Positions 30,743-40,126 of a stretch of 43,464 bases of DNA are shown here, in pieces. A program made the position numbers and the translations under genes. Origin of the DNA: Acidimicrobiia bacterium (GTDB lineage Bacteria > Actinomycetota > Acidimicrobiia > Spongiisociales > UBA5794); assembly GCA_036396535.1 (NCBI GenBank), contig DASWKR010000016.1:1-43464 (forward strand), read 5' to 3'. How positions within the stretch are numbered: the stretch's first letter is position 1; each line of letters starts with the position of its first letter. The notes under the pieces were generated by a model. It made no database searches. It worked only from the letters and a program-made list of their open reading frames with translations, and was not told where the DNA came from.

Positions 30743-31402
30743 GTGGAAGAGGCAAGACTCAAGCTCGGCCGCATGGAGAACCCGGTGCGCGGGTTCCTCC
30801 ACGGCACGGCAGCGGTTGCCGCCCTCGTGGCGACGATCGCACTGATGCTGCGGGCGACCACCGTGACCGGGATGCTGGCGGGGCTGGTGTTCGGCATCGG
30901 GCTGGTCGCCGTCTACGTCACGAGCAGCCTGTATCACTCGATTCCGTGGGGGCCACGCAACAAGGTCAGGATGCAGCGGGCCGACCACGCCATGATCTTC
31001 GTGCTCATCGCAGGCACGTACACGCCGGTGGCAGCCGCCCTCGGCGGCCGCTTGGCTCTTCTCACCCTCCTCGTCGCCTGGAGCATCGCGATCACAGGCA
31101 TCCTGCAGCACCTCGCCTTCCCTCGGCATGACCAGCGTCTTTCGATCGCACTCGCCACGACGATGGGCTGGCTCGCGGTCGCCATCCTCTGGCCGATGGC
31201 GCAGGCCGGCGGTCCGGCTGCCGTGATCCTCATCGCCGTCGGAGGCGTGTTCTACACGGTCGGCATGGTGTTCATGGTGACCCGCCGCCCGCGGCTGTGG
31301 CCCCGCGTGTTCTCGGCGCACGAGCTGTTCCATGTCTTCGTGATCGTCGGGTCGACCTGCCACTTCGCCGCCAACTACCGATACTTCCTTCCCCTAGCGT
31401 GA
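30743..31402 (+). CDS. Hemolysin III (PAQR-like) family membrane protein
   Basis: A 219-residue membrane protein with seven predicted helices. The family's metal site motifs are present: YVTSSLYHSIPWG, RADHAMIFVLIAGTYTPV and the C-terminal SAHELFHVFVIVGSTCHF, giving the Ser/His/Asp/His set of the CREST superfamily. Despite the name, hydrolase or receptor-like roles are considered. A GTG at 30743 (AGAGG three bases upstream, rather close) or ATG 30773 could start it. Confidence 0.88.
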   Translation: MEEARLKLGRMENPVRGFLHGTAAVAALVATIALMLRATTVTGMLAGLVFGIGLVAVYVTSSLYHSIPWGPRNKVRMQRADHAMIFVLIAGTYTPVAAALGGRLALLTLLVAWSIAITGILQHLAFPRHDQRLSIALATTMGWLAVAILWPMAQAGGPAAVILIAVGGVFYTVGMVFMVTRRPRLWPRVFSAHELFHVFVIVGSTCHFAANYRYFLPLA

Positions 31403-31432
31403 GCGGCATCGGAATCTGTCGCACCGGGTAGG

Positions 31433-31438
31433 TACGTT
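31433..31438 (+). promoter_or_regulatory. Candidate -10 box (TACGTT), leaderless start at 31445
   Basis: TACGTT ends 6 nt before the ATG of a 66-residue frame and is the main support that this small frame is expressed. Confidence 0.35.
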
Positions 31439-31444
31439 GTCGGC

Positions 31445-31645
31445 ATGAGAACCGACATACGAAGCACCCGCCAAAGCGTGGTACCACCCAGTGGACCGGT
31501 CGGACGGCACACCATCGAGGACGGCCGAGGGGACCAAGCCGTCGCACTGCTCGCGGCACTCGGGATCGAGGCCCGGCTCGTCGACCGTTGCCCATTGCCG
31601 TCGTGCGAGGTCTGCACGTCACCCGCCGACCAGGCGGCCGCCTAG
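31445..31645 (+). CDS. Small protein, unknown
   Basis: A 66-residue protein: a polar start, then EDGRGDQAVALLAALGIEARLVDRC and a C-terminal CPLPSCEVC cluster of three Cys that could bind a metal. I do not recognise it. ATG follows a TACGTT box by 6 nt, the leaderless pattern seen repeatedly here. No neighbour on the same strand is coupled to it. From 31646 to 31837 I see no gene. Confidence 0.45.
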   Translation: MRTDIRSTRQSVVPPSGPVGRHTIEDGRGDQAVALLAALGIEARLVDRCPLPSCEVCTSPADQAAA

Positions 31646-31817
31646 TGGTGCGTCGTCCAATTGGTGACCTCGGCTCTGGACCGCCGGGTGGCCGACGCCG
31701 CAAACCGGGGACGGCCACACAAACGCTGTCTCCCGCTCGGCGGGGGACCGGCGAGCGGTCGCCCTGCGACCCGAGTCGAGGGGGCCCCACCATCCCCAAG
31801 CTGTCAGGCGAGCGCCC

Positions 31818-31839
31818 GACCGGCAGGGCGTCGCCGGTC
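31818..31839 (-). terminator. Hairpin at the end of argH
   Basis: GACCGGC-N8-GCCGGTC, a perfect 7-bp stem overlapping the argH stop codon. No T tract follows on the minus strand. It probably marks the end of the arg operon. Confidence 0.4.
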
Positions 31840-33193
31840 AGGCCGGGACCAACGCAGCAAGGGCGGTGAGCTGCCTGGCAACCGACTCGAACGAGCCGCC
31901 ACCGCTCGACACCCTCCGGCGCACCGACGTCTCGACATCGAGCAGCGTGACGTCACCCGGCTCGAAGGCCTCGTGGGTGACTGCCAGCTCGTCCGGTGTC
32001 ACGTCCGCCAGGGTGCGCTGCTGCGTCATCAGCCTGGCGACGAGCCCTCCGACGACCTGGTGGGCCGTCCGAAACGCCACGCCGCGAGACACGAGGATCT
32101 CGGCGAGATCGAGCGCCAGCACCCACGACGAGGGTGGAGGGGGACGGAACTCGGCCCCGGACAGCAGCTCGGCCATGGCGCGCAGCGCGCCACGCACGGC
32201 GTCGTCGGCGCGGAAGACCGCGGCCTTGTCTTCCTGTAGATCGCGGTTGTAGGCCAGCGGCAGCCCCTTCTGGATGGCGAGGAGTGTCACGACGTCGCCC
32301 GTCACGGCGGCGGCCTTGCCCCTCGTGAGCTCGGCGATGTCGGCGTTCTTCTTGTGCGGCAGGGCGGACGAGCCGGTCGTGTGCCTGTCGGAGAACGACA
32401 CCCACCCGAACTCGGTCGTGCTCCACAAGACGAGTTCCTCCGCCATGCGAGAAAGGTGGGCCATCGTCTGAGCGCAGCAGAATGCGTACTCGGCGGCGAA
32501 GTCACGCGACCCGACCGCGTCGAGGGAGTTGGCGAACACGACCTCGAAGCCGAGGTGGCGCGCCGCCGCGGCCGGATCGAGAGGAAGGCTGCTGCCGGCT
32601 GAAGCGCCGGCGCCGAGCGGCGAGACGGCGATTCGCTCGCGAGCCCGCCGGAACCGGTCCACGTCGCGAATCAGCATCCACCCGTACGCCAGCAGATGAT
32701 GCGCCAGCGGGATCGCTTGAGCCTGCTGGAGGTGGGTGTAGGAAGCGACCACCGTCCTGCCTGCCTTCGCCGCCTTCGTGAGGATGACACGCACCATGTC
32801 CTCGATCTCGCGGATACGCAGGTCGACTGCGTCTCTGAGGTAGAGCCGCAGGTCGAGGCACACCTGGTCGTTACGGGAGCGCCCGGTGTGCAGCTTGCCC
32901 GCCACGGGGCCGATCAGCTCGCCGAGTCTCCGCTCGACGGCGGAGTGCACGTCCTCGTCTCCGTCGAGGAAGACGAAGGCGCCGTCACTCACCTCTGCTG
33001 CGACGGCGGCCAGACCACCCTGGATGGCCTCCGTCTCGCCCGGGGTGAGGATTCCGACCTCTCCGAGCATCGCAACGTGCGCCATCGAGCCGGCGACGTC
33101 GTGCCCCAGCAGTCTGCGATCCGAGTGATCAACCGTGAAATCCCACAGCGTCGGGTCGGGGCCCTCGGAGAACCTCCCACTCCAGAGCGTCAT
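31838..33193 (-). CDS. argH: Argininosuccinate lyase
   Basis: Splits argininosuccinate into arginine and fumarate, the last step of arginine synthesis. The 451-residue length is normal. Marks: [18 protein letters not shown] at the start, [20 protein letters not shown], the TSYTHLQ-type segment [20 protein letters not shown], and the signature [12 protein letters not shown] (usually GSSxMPxKxNP). The catalytic Ser-loop is therefore present with small changes. ATG 33193 overlaps the argG stop by 4 nt. Confidence 0.96.
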   Translation of the reverse strand: MTLWSGRFSEGPDPTLWDFTVDHSDRRLLGHDVAGSMAHVAMLGEVGILTPGETEAIQGGLAAVAAEVSDGAFVFLDGDEDVHSAVERRLGELIGPVAGKLHTGRSRNDQVCLDLRLYLRDAVDLRIREIEDMVRVILTKAAKAGRTVVASYTHLQQAQAIPLAHHLLAYGWMLIRDVDRFRRARERIAVSPLGAGASAGSSLPLDPAAAARHLGFEVVFANSLDAVGSRDFAAEYAFCCAQTMAHLSRMAEELVLWSTTEFGWVSFSDRHTTGSSALPHKKNADIAELTRGKAAAVTGDVVTLLAIQKGLPLAYNRDLQEDKAAVFRADDAVRGALRAMAELLSGAEFRPPPPSSWVLALDLAEILVSRGVAFRTAHQVVGGLVARLMTQQRTLADVTPDELAVTHEAFEPGDVTLLDVETSVRRRVSSGGGSFESVARQLTALAALVPA

Positions 33194-34410
33194 TCGCCTC
33201 CCCCGAGGCGCTTCTCGGCGAACGTGCGCAGCCGAAGCGACTGGAGCCTGATGAACCCGGCGGCGTCCCCCTGGTGGTACACGTCGTCTGCCTCGAACGT
33301 GACGGTTCGCTCGTCGTAGAGGCTGTCCGTGTCCGAGCGCCTGCCGTCCACGATCGCGTTGCCCTTGTAGACGGTGATCCGAGCCTCACCGTTGACGCGC
33401 TTCTGGATGTCGTCCATGAATTGCTGCAACGCCTGCCTCTCCGGGGAGAACCAGAAGCCGTTGTACACCATCTCGGCGTAACGAGGCGCCAACTCGTCGC
33501 GCAGGTGAGCCACCTCTCGATCGAGCGTCAACGACTCGACTGCCTTGTGGGCGTGGTGGAGGATCGTGCCGCCCGGCGTCTCGTAGACGCCGCGGGACTT
33601 CATCCCGACAAACCGGTTCTCGACGATGTCGATCCTGCCGACGCCTGCCCGGCCGCCGACATCGTTGAGCTTCTCCAGCAGCTCGACGGGCCCGAGCCGG
33701 ACCCCGTTCACCGAGACCGGATTGCCCTCCTCGAACTCGACGGACACGGTCTCCATCACGTCGGGAGCCTCCCACGGGTCGACGGTCATCCGGAACATGC
33801 CCTTCGGAGGCGCCACCCACGGGTCCTCCAGAACGCCTCCCTCGTACGAGATGTGGAGGAGGTTGGCGTCCATGGAGTACGGCCTGTCCGGCGTGACCGG
33901 CACCGGGATGCCGTGCTCCTCGGCGTATCCGATCAAGTCGGCCCTTCCCCGCATGGCCCACTCGCGCCACGGTGCGATCACCTTGATCGTCGGGTCGAGG
34001 GCGTATGCCGCCAGCTCGAAGCGCACTTGGTCGTTGCCCTTGCCGGTCGCCCCGTGAGCGACTGCGTCGGCGCCGGTCGCCTTGACCGCCGCCATGAGCC
34101 CCTTGGCGATCACCGGCCTGGCGAGCGACGTGCCGAGGAGGTAGTAGCCCTCGTAGACCGCGGCGGCCCGCAAGGCGGGGAACACGAAGTCGCGGACGAA
34201 CTCCTCGCGCAGGTCGTCTGTGACGGCGTCGACGGCACCGGTCGCCAAGGCCTTGTCGTGCGCCTCGAGGACCTCGTCGCCCTGGCCGACATCGGCGGTG
34301 TATGCCACCACCTCGGCGCCGTACTCCTCCTTGATCCAGCGGAGGATCACGGACGTGTCGAGGCCCCCGCTGTATGCCAGCACGACCCGCTTCACGTCGC
34401 TGCGTGCCAT
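33190..34410 (-). CDS. argG: Argininosuccinate synthase
   Basis: Joins citrulline and aspartate with ATP. The 406-residue enzyme has the PP-loop [17 protein letters not shown] near residue 9, the [15 protein letters not shown] motif, and [17 protein letters not shown] 34410 overlaps the end of argR; a GTG at 34413 is in frame next to it. Part of the overlapping argC-J-B-R-G-H run. Citrulline must be supplied by an argF located elsewhere. Confidence 0.97.
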   Translation of the reverse strand: MARSDVKRVVLAYSGGLDTSVILRWIKEEYGAEVVAYTADVGQGDEVLEAHDKALATGAVDAVTDDLREEFVRDFVFPALRAAAVYEGYYLLGTSLARPVIAKGLMAAVKATGADAVAHGATGKGNDQVRFELAAYALDPTIKVIAPWREWAMRGRADLIGYAEEHGIPVPVTPDRPYSMDANLLHISYEGGVLEDPWVAPPKGMFRMTVDPWEAPDVMETVSVEFEEGNPVSVNGVRLGPVELLEKLNDVGGRAGVGRIDIVENRFVGMKSRGVYETPGGTILHHAHKAVESLTLDREVAHLRDELAPRYAEMVYNGFWFSPERQALQQFMDDIQKRVNGEARITVYKGNAIVDGRRSDTDSLYDERTVTFEADDVYHQGDAAGFIRLQSLRLRTFAEKRLGGGE

Positions 34411-34877
34411 CACCCGGCTCCCATCTGCTCGAGGCGCTTGGCCACGGCCCCTCCACCGGCGTCCTCCGAGGCAACGATCACCAAGGTGTCGTCCCCTGCG
34501 ACGGTGCCCAAGATGCCGCGTATCGCCGCTCCGTCGATCGTGCTCGCCACGAAGTGGGCCGCGCCGGGAGGTGTGCGGAGCACGACCAGGTTCCCGGAGA
34601 CCGAGATCGACTCGACGAAGTCGACGAGTGCCCTGCCTGCCGAGCGCTCCTCGTGCGTGAGCGCGTAGCGCTCGTCGTCGATGACGTACGTGGTGTGCCC
34701 GTTCGCTTTCCTCTCCTTGACCGCTCCGAGGGCATCGAGGTCACGCGAGACCGTTGCCTGGGTCACCGGGTAGCCGGCGTCTGCGAGGAGCTGCACGAGC
34801 TGCTGCTGGCTGGCGATCTCCTCGCCGTCGATGAGCCTGCGAACCAGTCGGCGGCGGGTGGCGGCGCTCGGGGTCAC
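34410..34877 (-). CDS. argR: Arginine repressor
   Basis: The arginine-sensing repressor of the arg genes, working as a hexamer. The 155-residue protein has the winged-helix domain [42 protein letters not shown] and the C-terminal arginine-binding domain with [22 protein letters not shown] and [14 protein letters not shown]. The GTG start at 34877 overlaps the argB stop (GTGA). It sits between argB and argG, where argD and argF often lie upstream of it in Actinobacteria. It is expected to control its own operon from a site before argC. Confidence 0.95.
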   Translation of the reverse strand: MTPSAATRRRLVRRLIDGEEIASQQQLVQLLADAGYPVTQATVSRDLDALGAVKERKANGHTTYVIDDERYALTHEERSAGRALVDFVESISVSGNLVVLRTPPGAAHFVASTIDGAAIRGILGTVAGDDTLVIVASEDAGGGAVAKRLEQMGAG

Positions 34878-35779
34878 GCCACGAGCTCCTTCGTGATCAT
34901 CGTTCCGATGCCTTCGGGCGTGAAGATCTCGAGAAGGACGGCGTGCTGCACCCTGCCGTCGAGGATGTGGACTCTGGCGACCCCGTGCTCGATGGCGTCG
35001 ATGCACGACTCCAGCTTCGGCAGCATCCCGGACGAGACGGAACCGCCGTCGAGGAGGTCGCGCAACTCGGAGACGGAGATGCGCGAGATCAGCGACCCTT
35101 CGTCGCCGAGGTCACCGTAGAGGCCCTCGACGTCTGTCAGGTAGACGAGCTTGACCGCCCCGATGGCGGTTGCCAGCGCCGCCGCGGCAGTGTCGGCGTT
35201 GAGGTTGTACGTCTGGCCGTCCTCGCCTCTCGCCAACGGAGCGACGACGGGGACGTAGCCGCGCTCCTGGAGGCTGATGACGATGCCGGGATCGACGGCG
35301 GTGACCTCGCCGACGAATCCGAGCCGCTCGTCCTTGGGCCTGGCGACGAACAGGTTGCCGTCGAGACCGTTGACACCTGCCGACACGGAGCCGTGGGAGT
35401 TGACGAGCCGCACGATGTCAGGGTTGATCTCACCGGCCAGGGTCGACTGGACGACGCGGATGGTCTCGGCGTCCGTGATGCGCAGGCCGTCGACCCATTG
35501 CGGCTCGATGCCGCGCTGGCCCATCGCCCGTGAGATCTGCGGGCCACCGCCGTGGACGATGACCGGCTTCATTCCGACATAGTGCAGCATGGCGACGTCG
35601 TCGGCGAACGACGAGCGCAGATGGTCGTCGACCATCGCCGAGCCGCCGTACTTGATGACCACCGTCGCGTTGCGGTAGGCCTTGATGAACGGGAGGGCCT
35701 CGCTGAAGATCCGAGCCTTCCCCATCGTCGATGCGATCCGCGACTTCATCGCCTGCGGGCTGCCGTGTCCTGTCGCCAT
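34874..35779 (-). CDS. argB: Acetylglutamate kinase
   Basis: Phosphorylates N-acetylglutamate. The 301-residue protein has TVVIKYGGSAM (nucleotide site), VIVHGGGPQISRAM, YNLNADTAAAALA and LVYLTDVEGLY. The N-terminal extension before AYRNATVV (about 35 residues) forms the helix that in hexameric, arginine-inhibited kinases carries feedback control, so feedback inhibition is plausible. ATG 35779 lies 1 nt beyond the argJ stop. Confidence 0.97.
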   Translation of the reverse strand: MATGHGSPQAMKSRIASTMGKARIFSEALPFIKAYRNATVVIKYGGSAMVDDHLRSSFADDVAMLHYVGMKPVIVHGGGPQISRAMGQRGIEPQWVDGLRITDAETIRVVQSTLAGEINPDIVRLVNSHGSVSAGVNGLDGNLFVARPKDERLGFVGEVTAVDPGIVISLQERGYVPVVAPLARGEDGQTYNLNADTAAAALATAIGAVKLVYLTDVEGLYGDLGDEGSLISRISVSELRDLLDGGSVSSGMLPKLESCIDAIEHGVARVHILDGRVQHAVLLEIFTPEGIGTMITKELVA

Positions 35780-35780
35780 G

Positions 35781-36944
35781 TCAGCTCCGCTCGGAGTTGA
35801 AGCGCACGTAGTCGGGCGTCAGGTCGGTGGTGAGCACCGTGGCGGCTCCGGGTCCCTGGTTCAGGTCGACGGCCACCGTGAAGTCACCCTTGGCGAGCGC
35901 CTCGACGAGAGCGTCCTCGTCGAACTCGGACGCCACGCCGTCGTACGCGACCGTCACACCTGCAAAGTCGATGCGCACGGAGTCGAGGTTCACCGGCACG
36001 GATGCCGCCCCGAGCGCCCCCACGATCCGGCCCCAGTTGGGATCGCCTCCGTGGAACGCCGACCGCACGAGGGCCGAGTCACCGATCGACCGACCGAGCG
36101 CCCTCGCCTCGCCGTCGTCCGCGGCCCCTGTCACATCGATCGTCACCACCCGCGAGGCTCCTTCGGCGTCCTCGGCGAGCTGGTGGGCCAGCTCCCGGCA
36201 CACCGACGAGAGCAGTGGTGCGAGGTCCGACGACGCCAGCCTCGTCCCGGAGGCGCCCGAGGCGAGAACGACGACGGTGTCGTTCGTCGATGGGCAGCCG
36301 TCGATGTTGAGGGCGTGGAACGAGTCGTCGACGGCCGCCCGGAGAGCGATGTCGAGGTCGCCGGGTGAGACCACAGCGTCCGTGGTGAGAGCGACGATCA
36401 TCGTCGCCATGTCGGGCCTCACCATCCCGGCACCCTTGGCGATGCCGCCCACGGAGACGCCCCCGATCGATGCAGAAGCCATCTTGGGAACCGTGTCGGT
36501 CGTCATGATCGCCCTGGCGGCGCCGGCGTCGGCCGCGTGCCCCGCCGACACGGTGCCGGCGGCCGCATCGATGCCTCGCATGACGAGGTCGACCGGGAGG
36601 TGACTTCCGATGGTCCCGGTGGAGGCTACGAGCACGTCGCTCGGGGCGCACCCGATCGCCGATGCCGTCCGGACAGCCATGGCGCGGGCAGCTACCTCGC
36701 CTCGCTCCCCCGTCGCCGCGTTGGCGCATCCGGAGTTGACGACGAATGCCCTGGCCGTCGGGCCGGCGCCCAGATGCTCCCTGCTGAGTCTCACCGGAGC
36801 GGCGGCGGCGCGATTGACGGTGAAGACGGCCGAGGCCACGGCCGGTTCGACGGCGGTGACGAGAGCGAGGTCCTCGACGCCTGAGGGCTTGATGCCACAG
36901 GCGACGCCTGCGGCGAGGAAGCCATGCGGAACAGTGACGCTCAT
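35781..36944 (-). CDS. argJ: Bifunctional ornithine acetyltransferase / N-acetylglutamate synthase
   Basis: Moves acetyl from N-acetylornithine to glutamate, recycling the acetyl group. The 387-residue precursor cuts itself before the Thr in KGAGMVRPDMATMIVAL (Thr181), which becomes the nucleophile; that motif is intact. GFLAAGVACGIKP, STGTIG (oxyanion region) and HGGDPNWGRIVGALGA are also present. Whether it also makes acetylglutamate from acetyl-CoA is not visible in sequence. ATG 36944 overlaps the argC stop by 4 nt. Confidence 0.96.
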   Translation of the reverse strand: MSVTVPHGFLAAGVACGIKPSGVEDLALVTAVEPAVASAVFTVNRAAAAPVRLSREHLGAGPTARAFVVNSGCANAATGERGEVAARAMAVRTASAIGCAPSDVLVASTGTIGSHLPVDLVMRGIDAAAGTVSAGHAADAGAARAIMTTDTVPKMASASIGGVSVGGIAKGAGMVRPDMATMIVALTTDAVVSPGDLDIALRAAVDDSFHALNIDGCPSTNDTVVVLASGASGTRLASSDLAPLLSSVCRELAHQLAEDAEGASRVVTIDVTGAADDGEARALGRSIGDSALVRSAFHGGDPNWGRIVGALGAASVPVNLDSVRIDFAGVTVAYDGVASEFDEDALVEALAKGDFTVAVDLNQGPGAATVLTTDLTPDYVRFNSERS

Positions 36945-37966
36945 GGCAGCCACCCCTCGGTTGGGAGGCCGCTGGTCTCGTCGAGGCCCAGCATGAGGTT
37001 GGCGCACTGGACTGCCTGCCCCGCAGCCCCCTTCACGAGGTTGTCGATGGCGCACATGACGATGGCGGTGCCGGTTCTGTCGAGGTGGAAGCCGAGCAAC
37101 GCCCGGTTCGTGCCGACGACCCAGCGAGTCTGAGGCGGGTCGTCGATCACGGACACGAAGGCCTCGCCTGCGTACGCCTCGTCGAGGATGCTCCGCAGGG
37201 CGGCCGCGTCCCCGCCGGGCGCCGTGGCGTGGCACGTTGCGAGCAGGCCGCGCTGCATCGGGACGAGATGCGGGGTGAAGGCGACTGCCACACCCGCCAT
37301 CCCGGAGTGGGCGGCGATCGCCTGCTCGATCTCGGGCCTGTGACGATGGACGCCCACCTTGTACGGTCGGACTCCCTCGGCGACGGCGCCGAATGACAAG
37401 GACTCGTCCGCCGATCTGCCGGCTCCGGTCGCGCCGGATACGGCGGACACGACGAAGGTCCCGGCGATGGCGCCCGCCCGGGCGAGCGGCGCCAGGGCGA
37501 GCGCAGCTGCCGTCGGGTAGCAGCCGGGGACTGCGACGCGGTCTGCGCCGCGGATCGACTCGCGGAACAGCTCGGGCAGACCGTACGGCCAGCGGCCGAG
37601 CTGGTCGGGCCTCGGGTGCTCTCCACCGTACGTCTCGGAGTAGCGAGCCGCCGAGTCGAGCCTGAAGTCGCTTCCGAGGTCGACCACGCGCACTCCGCGG
37701 TCGAGCAGCCCCATGGCCGGCACGGCAGACGCTCCGTGGGGCATCGCCAGGAACACGACGTCGAGGTCGGACATCGCATCGACGTCGACCGGCGAGAGGA
37801 CTCGATCCCCGTTCGACAGCTGCGGATGGACCTCACGCTGGTGCTTGCCTGCGCTCGTGTTGGCTGCCAGGTAGTGCAGCTCGAGATCCGGGTGCGAGTC
37901 GACGAGCCGGATGAGCTCGCCGCCGGCGTACCCCGAGGCGCCGGCGATCCCGATGCGGTAACCCAT
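36941..37966 (-). CDS. argC: N-acetyl-gamma-glutamyl-phosphate reductase
   Basis: NADPH-dependent reduction of acetylglutamyl phosphate to the semialdehyde. The 341-residue protein has the Rossmann start RIGIAGASGYAGGELIRL, the catalytic-Cys motif VAVPGCYPTAAALAL, and GVHRHRPEIEQ with the conserved His. First gene of the arg operon. The ATG at 37966 has no ribosome binding site; a TATATT box at 37976-37981 puts the transcript start within about 3 nt of it. Confidence 0.96.
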   Translation of the reverse strand: MGYRIGIAGASGYAGGELIRLVDSHPDLELHYLAANTSAGKHQREVHPQLSNGDRVLSPVDVDAMSDLDVVFLAMPHGASAVPAMGLLDRGVRVVDLGSDFRLDSAARYSETYGGEHPRPDQLGRWPYGLPELFRESIRGADRVAVPGCYPTAAALALAPLARAGAIAGTFVVSAVSGATGAGRSADESLSFGAVAEGVRPYKVGVHRHRPEIEQAIAAHSGMAGVAVAFTPHLVPMQRGLLATCHATAPGGDAAALRSILDEAYAGEAFVSVIDDPPQTRWVVGTNRALLGFHLDRTGTAIVMCAIDNLVKGAAGQAVQCANLMLGLDETSGLPTEGWLP

Positions 37967-37975
37967 GATGGCCGA

Positions 37976-38004
37976 AATATACGCATATGTGAATGATTCG
38001 GCAA
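37976..38004 (-). promoter_or_regulatory. argC promoter with possible ArgR operator
   Basis: On the minus strand TTGCCG (37999-38004), a 17-nt spacer and TATATT (37976-37981) form the best sigma-70-type promoter in the window. The spacer is an AT-rich island holding ATTCA (TGAAT on the plus strand at 37990-37994) and the near-palindrome ATATGCGTATAT, which resemble ArgR half-sites (E. coli consensus half-site TGAAT). ArgR control is inferred. Confidence 0.55.
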
Positions 38005-38040
38005 GACGGGTAGACAGAAGGGCTCGAACCGAACCGCCAC

Positions 38041-38046
38041 TACCGT
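38041..38046 (+). promoter_or_regulatory. Candidate -10 box (TACCGT), leaderless start at 38054
   Basis: TACCGT ends 7 nt before the lipoprotein ATG. Confidence 0.45.
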
Positions 38047-38053
38047 TGCCGGG

Positions 38054-38530
38054 ATGTGCCGCACCGAACGCCCCATGATGCTCGGCATCGTCGTTCTCGT
38101 CGCCGCCATCTCTGCATGCGGCACCAGCGCGACCACCACGTCCACCATTGCTGAGACGACGGCGACAACGGCCCCGACCACGGCAATCCCGACCACGTCG
38201 GCCTCGCCCACCACCACGGCGGGCGAGGAGACCACGACGACCGCCGGGGCGACGTCGACCTCTACCCCCGGACCGACGGTGATCGAGGTCTCGGTCGCGG
38301 GTGGCGAGGTCGCAGGGCCCGGGCAGGTCGAGGTCTCGCTCGGCAGCGATGTCGTGCTGCGGGTCACGAGCGACGTCGCCGACGAGGTCCACCTGCACGG
38401 CTACGACGTCTTCGCCGACGTCGAGGCGGGCGGCACCGTCGAGCTGTCGTTCACGGCGGACCGCGAGGGCATCTTCGAGGTGGAGCTCGAAGATGCCAGG
38501 CTCCCCTTGCTCGAGATCATCGTGCGATGA
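38054..38530 (+). CDS. Cupredoxin-like lipoprotein
   Basis: A 158-residue secreted lipoprotein. The signal peptide ends at VAAISAC, followed by about 50 residues of Thr/Ala/Ser/Pro linker and a single cupredoxin-like beta-barrel. The barrel shows LRVTSDVADEVHLHGYDV, then GTVELSFTADREGIFEVEL. Of the usual copper ligands only the HLH pair is evident; the C-terminal Cys/His/Met loop is absent, so copper binding is doubtful. The following membrane protein gene overlaps it by 4 nt (ATGA). Likely leaderless. Confidence 0.78.
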   Translation: MCRTERPMMLGIVVLVAAISACGTSATTTSTIAETTATTAPTTAIPTTSASPTTTAGEETTTTAGATSTSTPGPTVIEVSVAGGEVAGPGQVEVSLGSDVVLRVTSDVADEVHLHGYDVFADVEAGGTVELSFTADREGIFEVELEDARLPLLEIIVR

Positions 38531-39882
38531 TCCGACGCCTGTCGGTCCTCGGCTTCGTGGTGGCGGCGGTGACGGCGGTCGGGACGACGCCGGCGCACGC
38601 CCATGGCATCGGAGGCCGAGAGGACCTGCCCGTCCCGCTCGAGCTGTTCATCGTCGGGGCCGGTCTCGCAATCGTCGTCTCGTTCCTCGTCGTCGCCTCG
38701 AGATGGACGACGCCGCGGATGCAGGACGGTCCGTTCGACCGGTCGTCGCGCCTGACGGTCCTCGGCGCCCTGCCGCCCCTGCTGAAGCTGATCGGCCTCG
38801 TCGGCTTGGCCCTGGTGCTGCTCGGCGGAATCATCGACGGCACCGAGAGCCGCAACAACATCGGACCTGTGCTCGTCTTCGTGTTCTTCTGGCTGGTCGT
38901 GCCGTACCTGGCTGTGGTGCTCGGCGACCTGTGGCCGTACGCCAGCCCGTTCCGCAGCATCGCCAGGTGGGCCAACGGAGACAGGCAGGAGCGACCGGAC
39001 CTGCTGGCCGACTTCGGCGTGTGGCCTGCAACGGTCGCGTTCGTGGCGTTCACTTGGCTCGAGCTGGTGTCACCGGACAACGTCTTCCCGCGGACGCTCG
39101 CCATCGCGGCGATCGTCTACACGCTGTACGTGCTCGTGATCACGGCGGTGGCGGGTGTCGAGACGGGACTCAGGATCGGTGAGGCGTTCGCGACCTACAA
39201 CCGGCTGATCGGCTCGATCGCCCCGATCGCGGTCGAGCGCGGCGAGCACGGCGTCCGCGTCGTGCACCGCGGCTGGTTGAGAGCGCTCCCGGCGTTGCCC
39301 GAAGGCAAGGGCGTCGCCGCATTCACCGTCGCCATGATCGGCACCGTCACGTATGACGGGGCATCGTCTTCGACGTGGTGGGGGGAGGCCTTCGGCGACC
39401 TGACCCGCGAGACGTGGTTCGGGACCGTGGCTCTGGTGGCCGTCGTCATGCTCGTCGGACTCGCCTACCTGGCGGCGTCGTGGGCCGCGGCTCGCCTGGC
39501 GGGGACCGGTGCGACCCTGGACGTCGCCCGCAGGTTCGCGCACACCCTCGTCCCGATCGGCTTCGCCTACGCATTTGCCCACTACTTCACGCTCATGCTG
39601 TTCGAGGGACAACTCCTGTTCCGCACGGCCAGCGACCCCTTCGGGCTCGGCTGGGACCTCTTCGGAACCGCAGACTGGGTGTCGGTTCAGTTCCTGCCCT
39701 CGCTGGCGATCTGGTACATCCAGGTGGCGACAATCGTCGCCGGCCACATCGCAGGGGTGGTCCTGTCGCACGACCGGGCACTCGCAGACTTCGGGCGGGA
39801 AAGGGCGACCACCAGTCAGTACGCCATGCTGGTTCTCATGGTCCTGCTCACCAGCGTCGGCCTCCTGATACTGGCCGGCTGA
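38527..39882 (+). CDS. Polytopic membrane protein (often annotated fenitrothion hydrolase-like)
   Basis: A 451-residue membrane protein with about eleven hydrophobic helices. A signal-like first helix ends in AHAHGIGGREDLPVPLELF, a motif I associate with actinobacterial proteins annotated as fenitrothion hydrolase; that label rests on distant homology and should not be read as function. His residues in the last third (AHYFTLMLFEG, VAGHIAGVVLSHD) could bind metal or heme. It overlaps the cupredoxin-like gene upstream and a 49-residue microprotein downstream. Confidence 0.7.
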   Translation: MIRRLSVLGFVVAAVTAVGTTPAHAHGIGGREDLPVPLELFIVGAGLAIVVSFLVVASRWTTPRMQDGPFDRSSRLTVLGALPPLLKLIGLVGLALVLLGGIIDGTESRNNIGPVLVFVFFWLVVPYLAVVLGDLWPYASPFRSIARWANGDRQERPDLLADFGVWPATVAFVAFTWLELVSPDNVFPRTLAIAAIVYTLYVLVITAVAGVETGLRIGEAFATYNRLIGSIAPIAVERGEHGVRVVHRGWLRALPALPEGKGVAAFTVAMIGTVTYDGASSSTWWGEAFGDLTRETWFGTVALVAVVMLVGLAYLAASWAAARLAGTGATLDVARRFAHTLVPIGFAYAFAHYFTLMLFEGQLLFRTASDPFGLGWDLFGTADWVSVQFLPSLAIWYIQVATIVAGHIAGVVLSHDRALADFGRERATTSQYAMLVLMVLLTSVGLLILAG

Positions 39883-40031
39883 TGCCATTCGTTGTCGCGC
39901 ACCAGGGCGGATGGGACGAGGTGCTCTACATCGTCGTGCCGGTCCTGGCGGCATTGCTGGCCGTCCGCTGGGCTGAGCGGCGCCGGCGGGAGACACCGCC
40001 GGACGACCGCCACGACGTGCCGGGCGAGTAG
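39882..40031 (+). CDS. Single-helix membrane microprotein
   Basis: A 49-residue protein with one hydrophobic helix (VLYIVVPVLAALLAVRW) followed by a basic then acidic tail. Its ATG overlaps the TGA of the large membrane protein (TGATG), so it is likely co-translated and may be a subunit or assembly partner. No family recognised. Confidence 0.6.
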   Translation: MPFVVAHQGGWDEVLYIVVPVLAALLAVRWAERRRRETPPDDRHDVPGE

Positions 40032-40126
40032 CCGGCCGCCCACTCGACGCCCTGAAGCCTGCCGAAAGCCCGACCGCTACGGTGCGCCGGGGCGCACTGA
40101 ACACGAAGTGGACGATTGGGGCGGGC

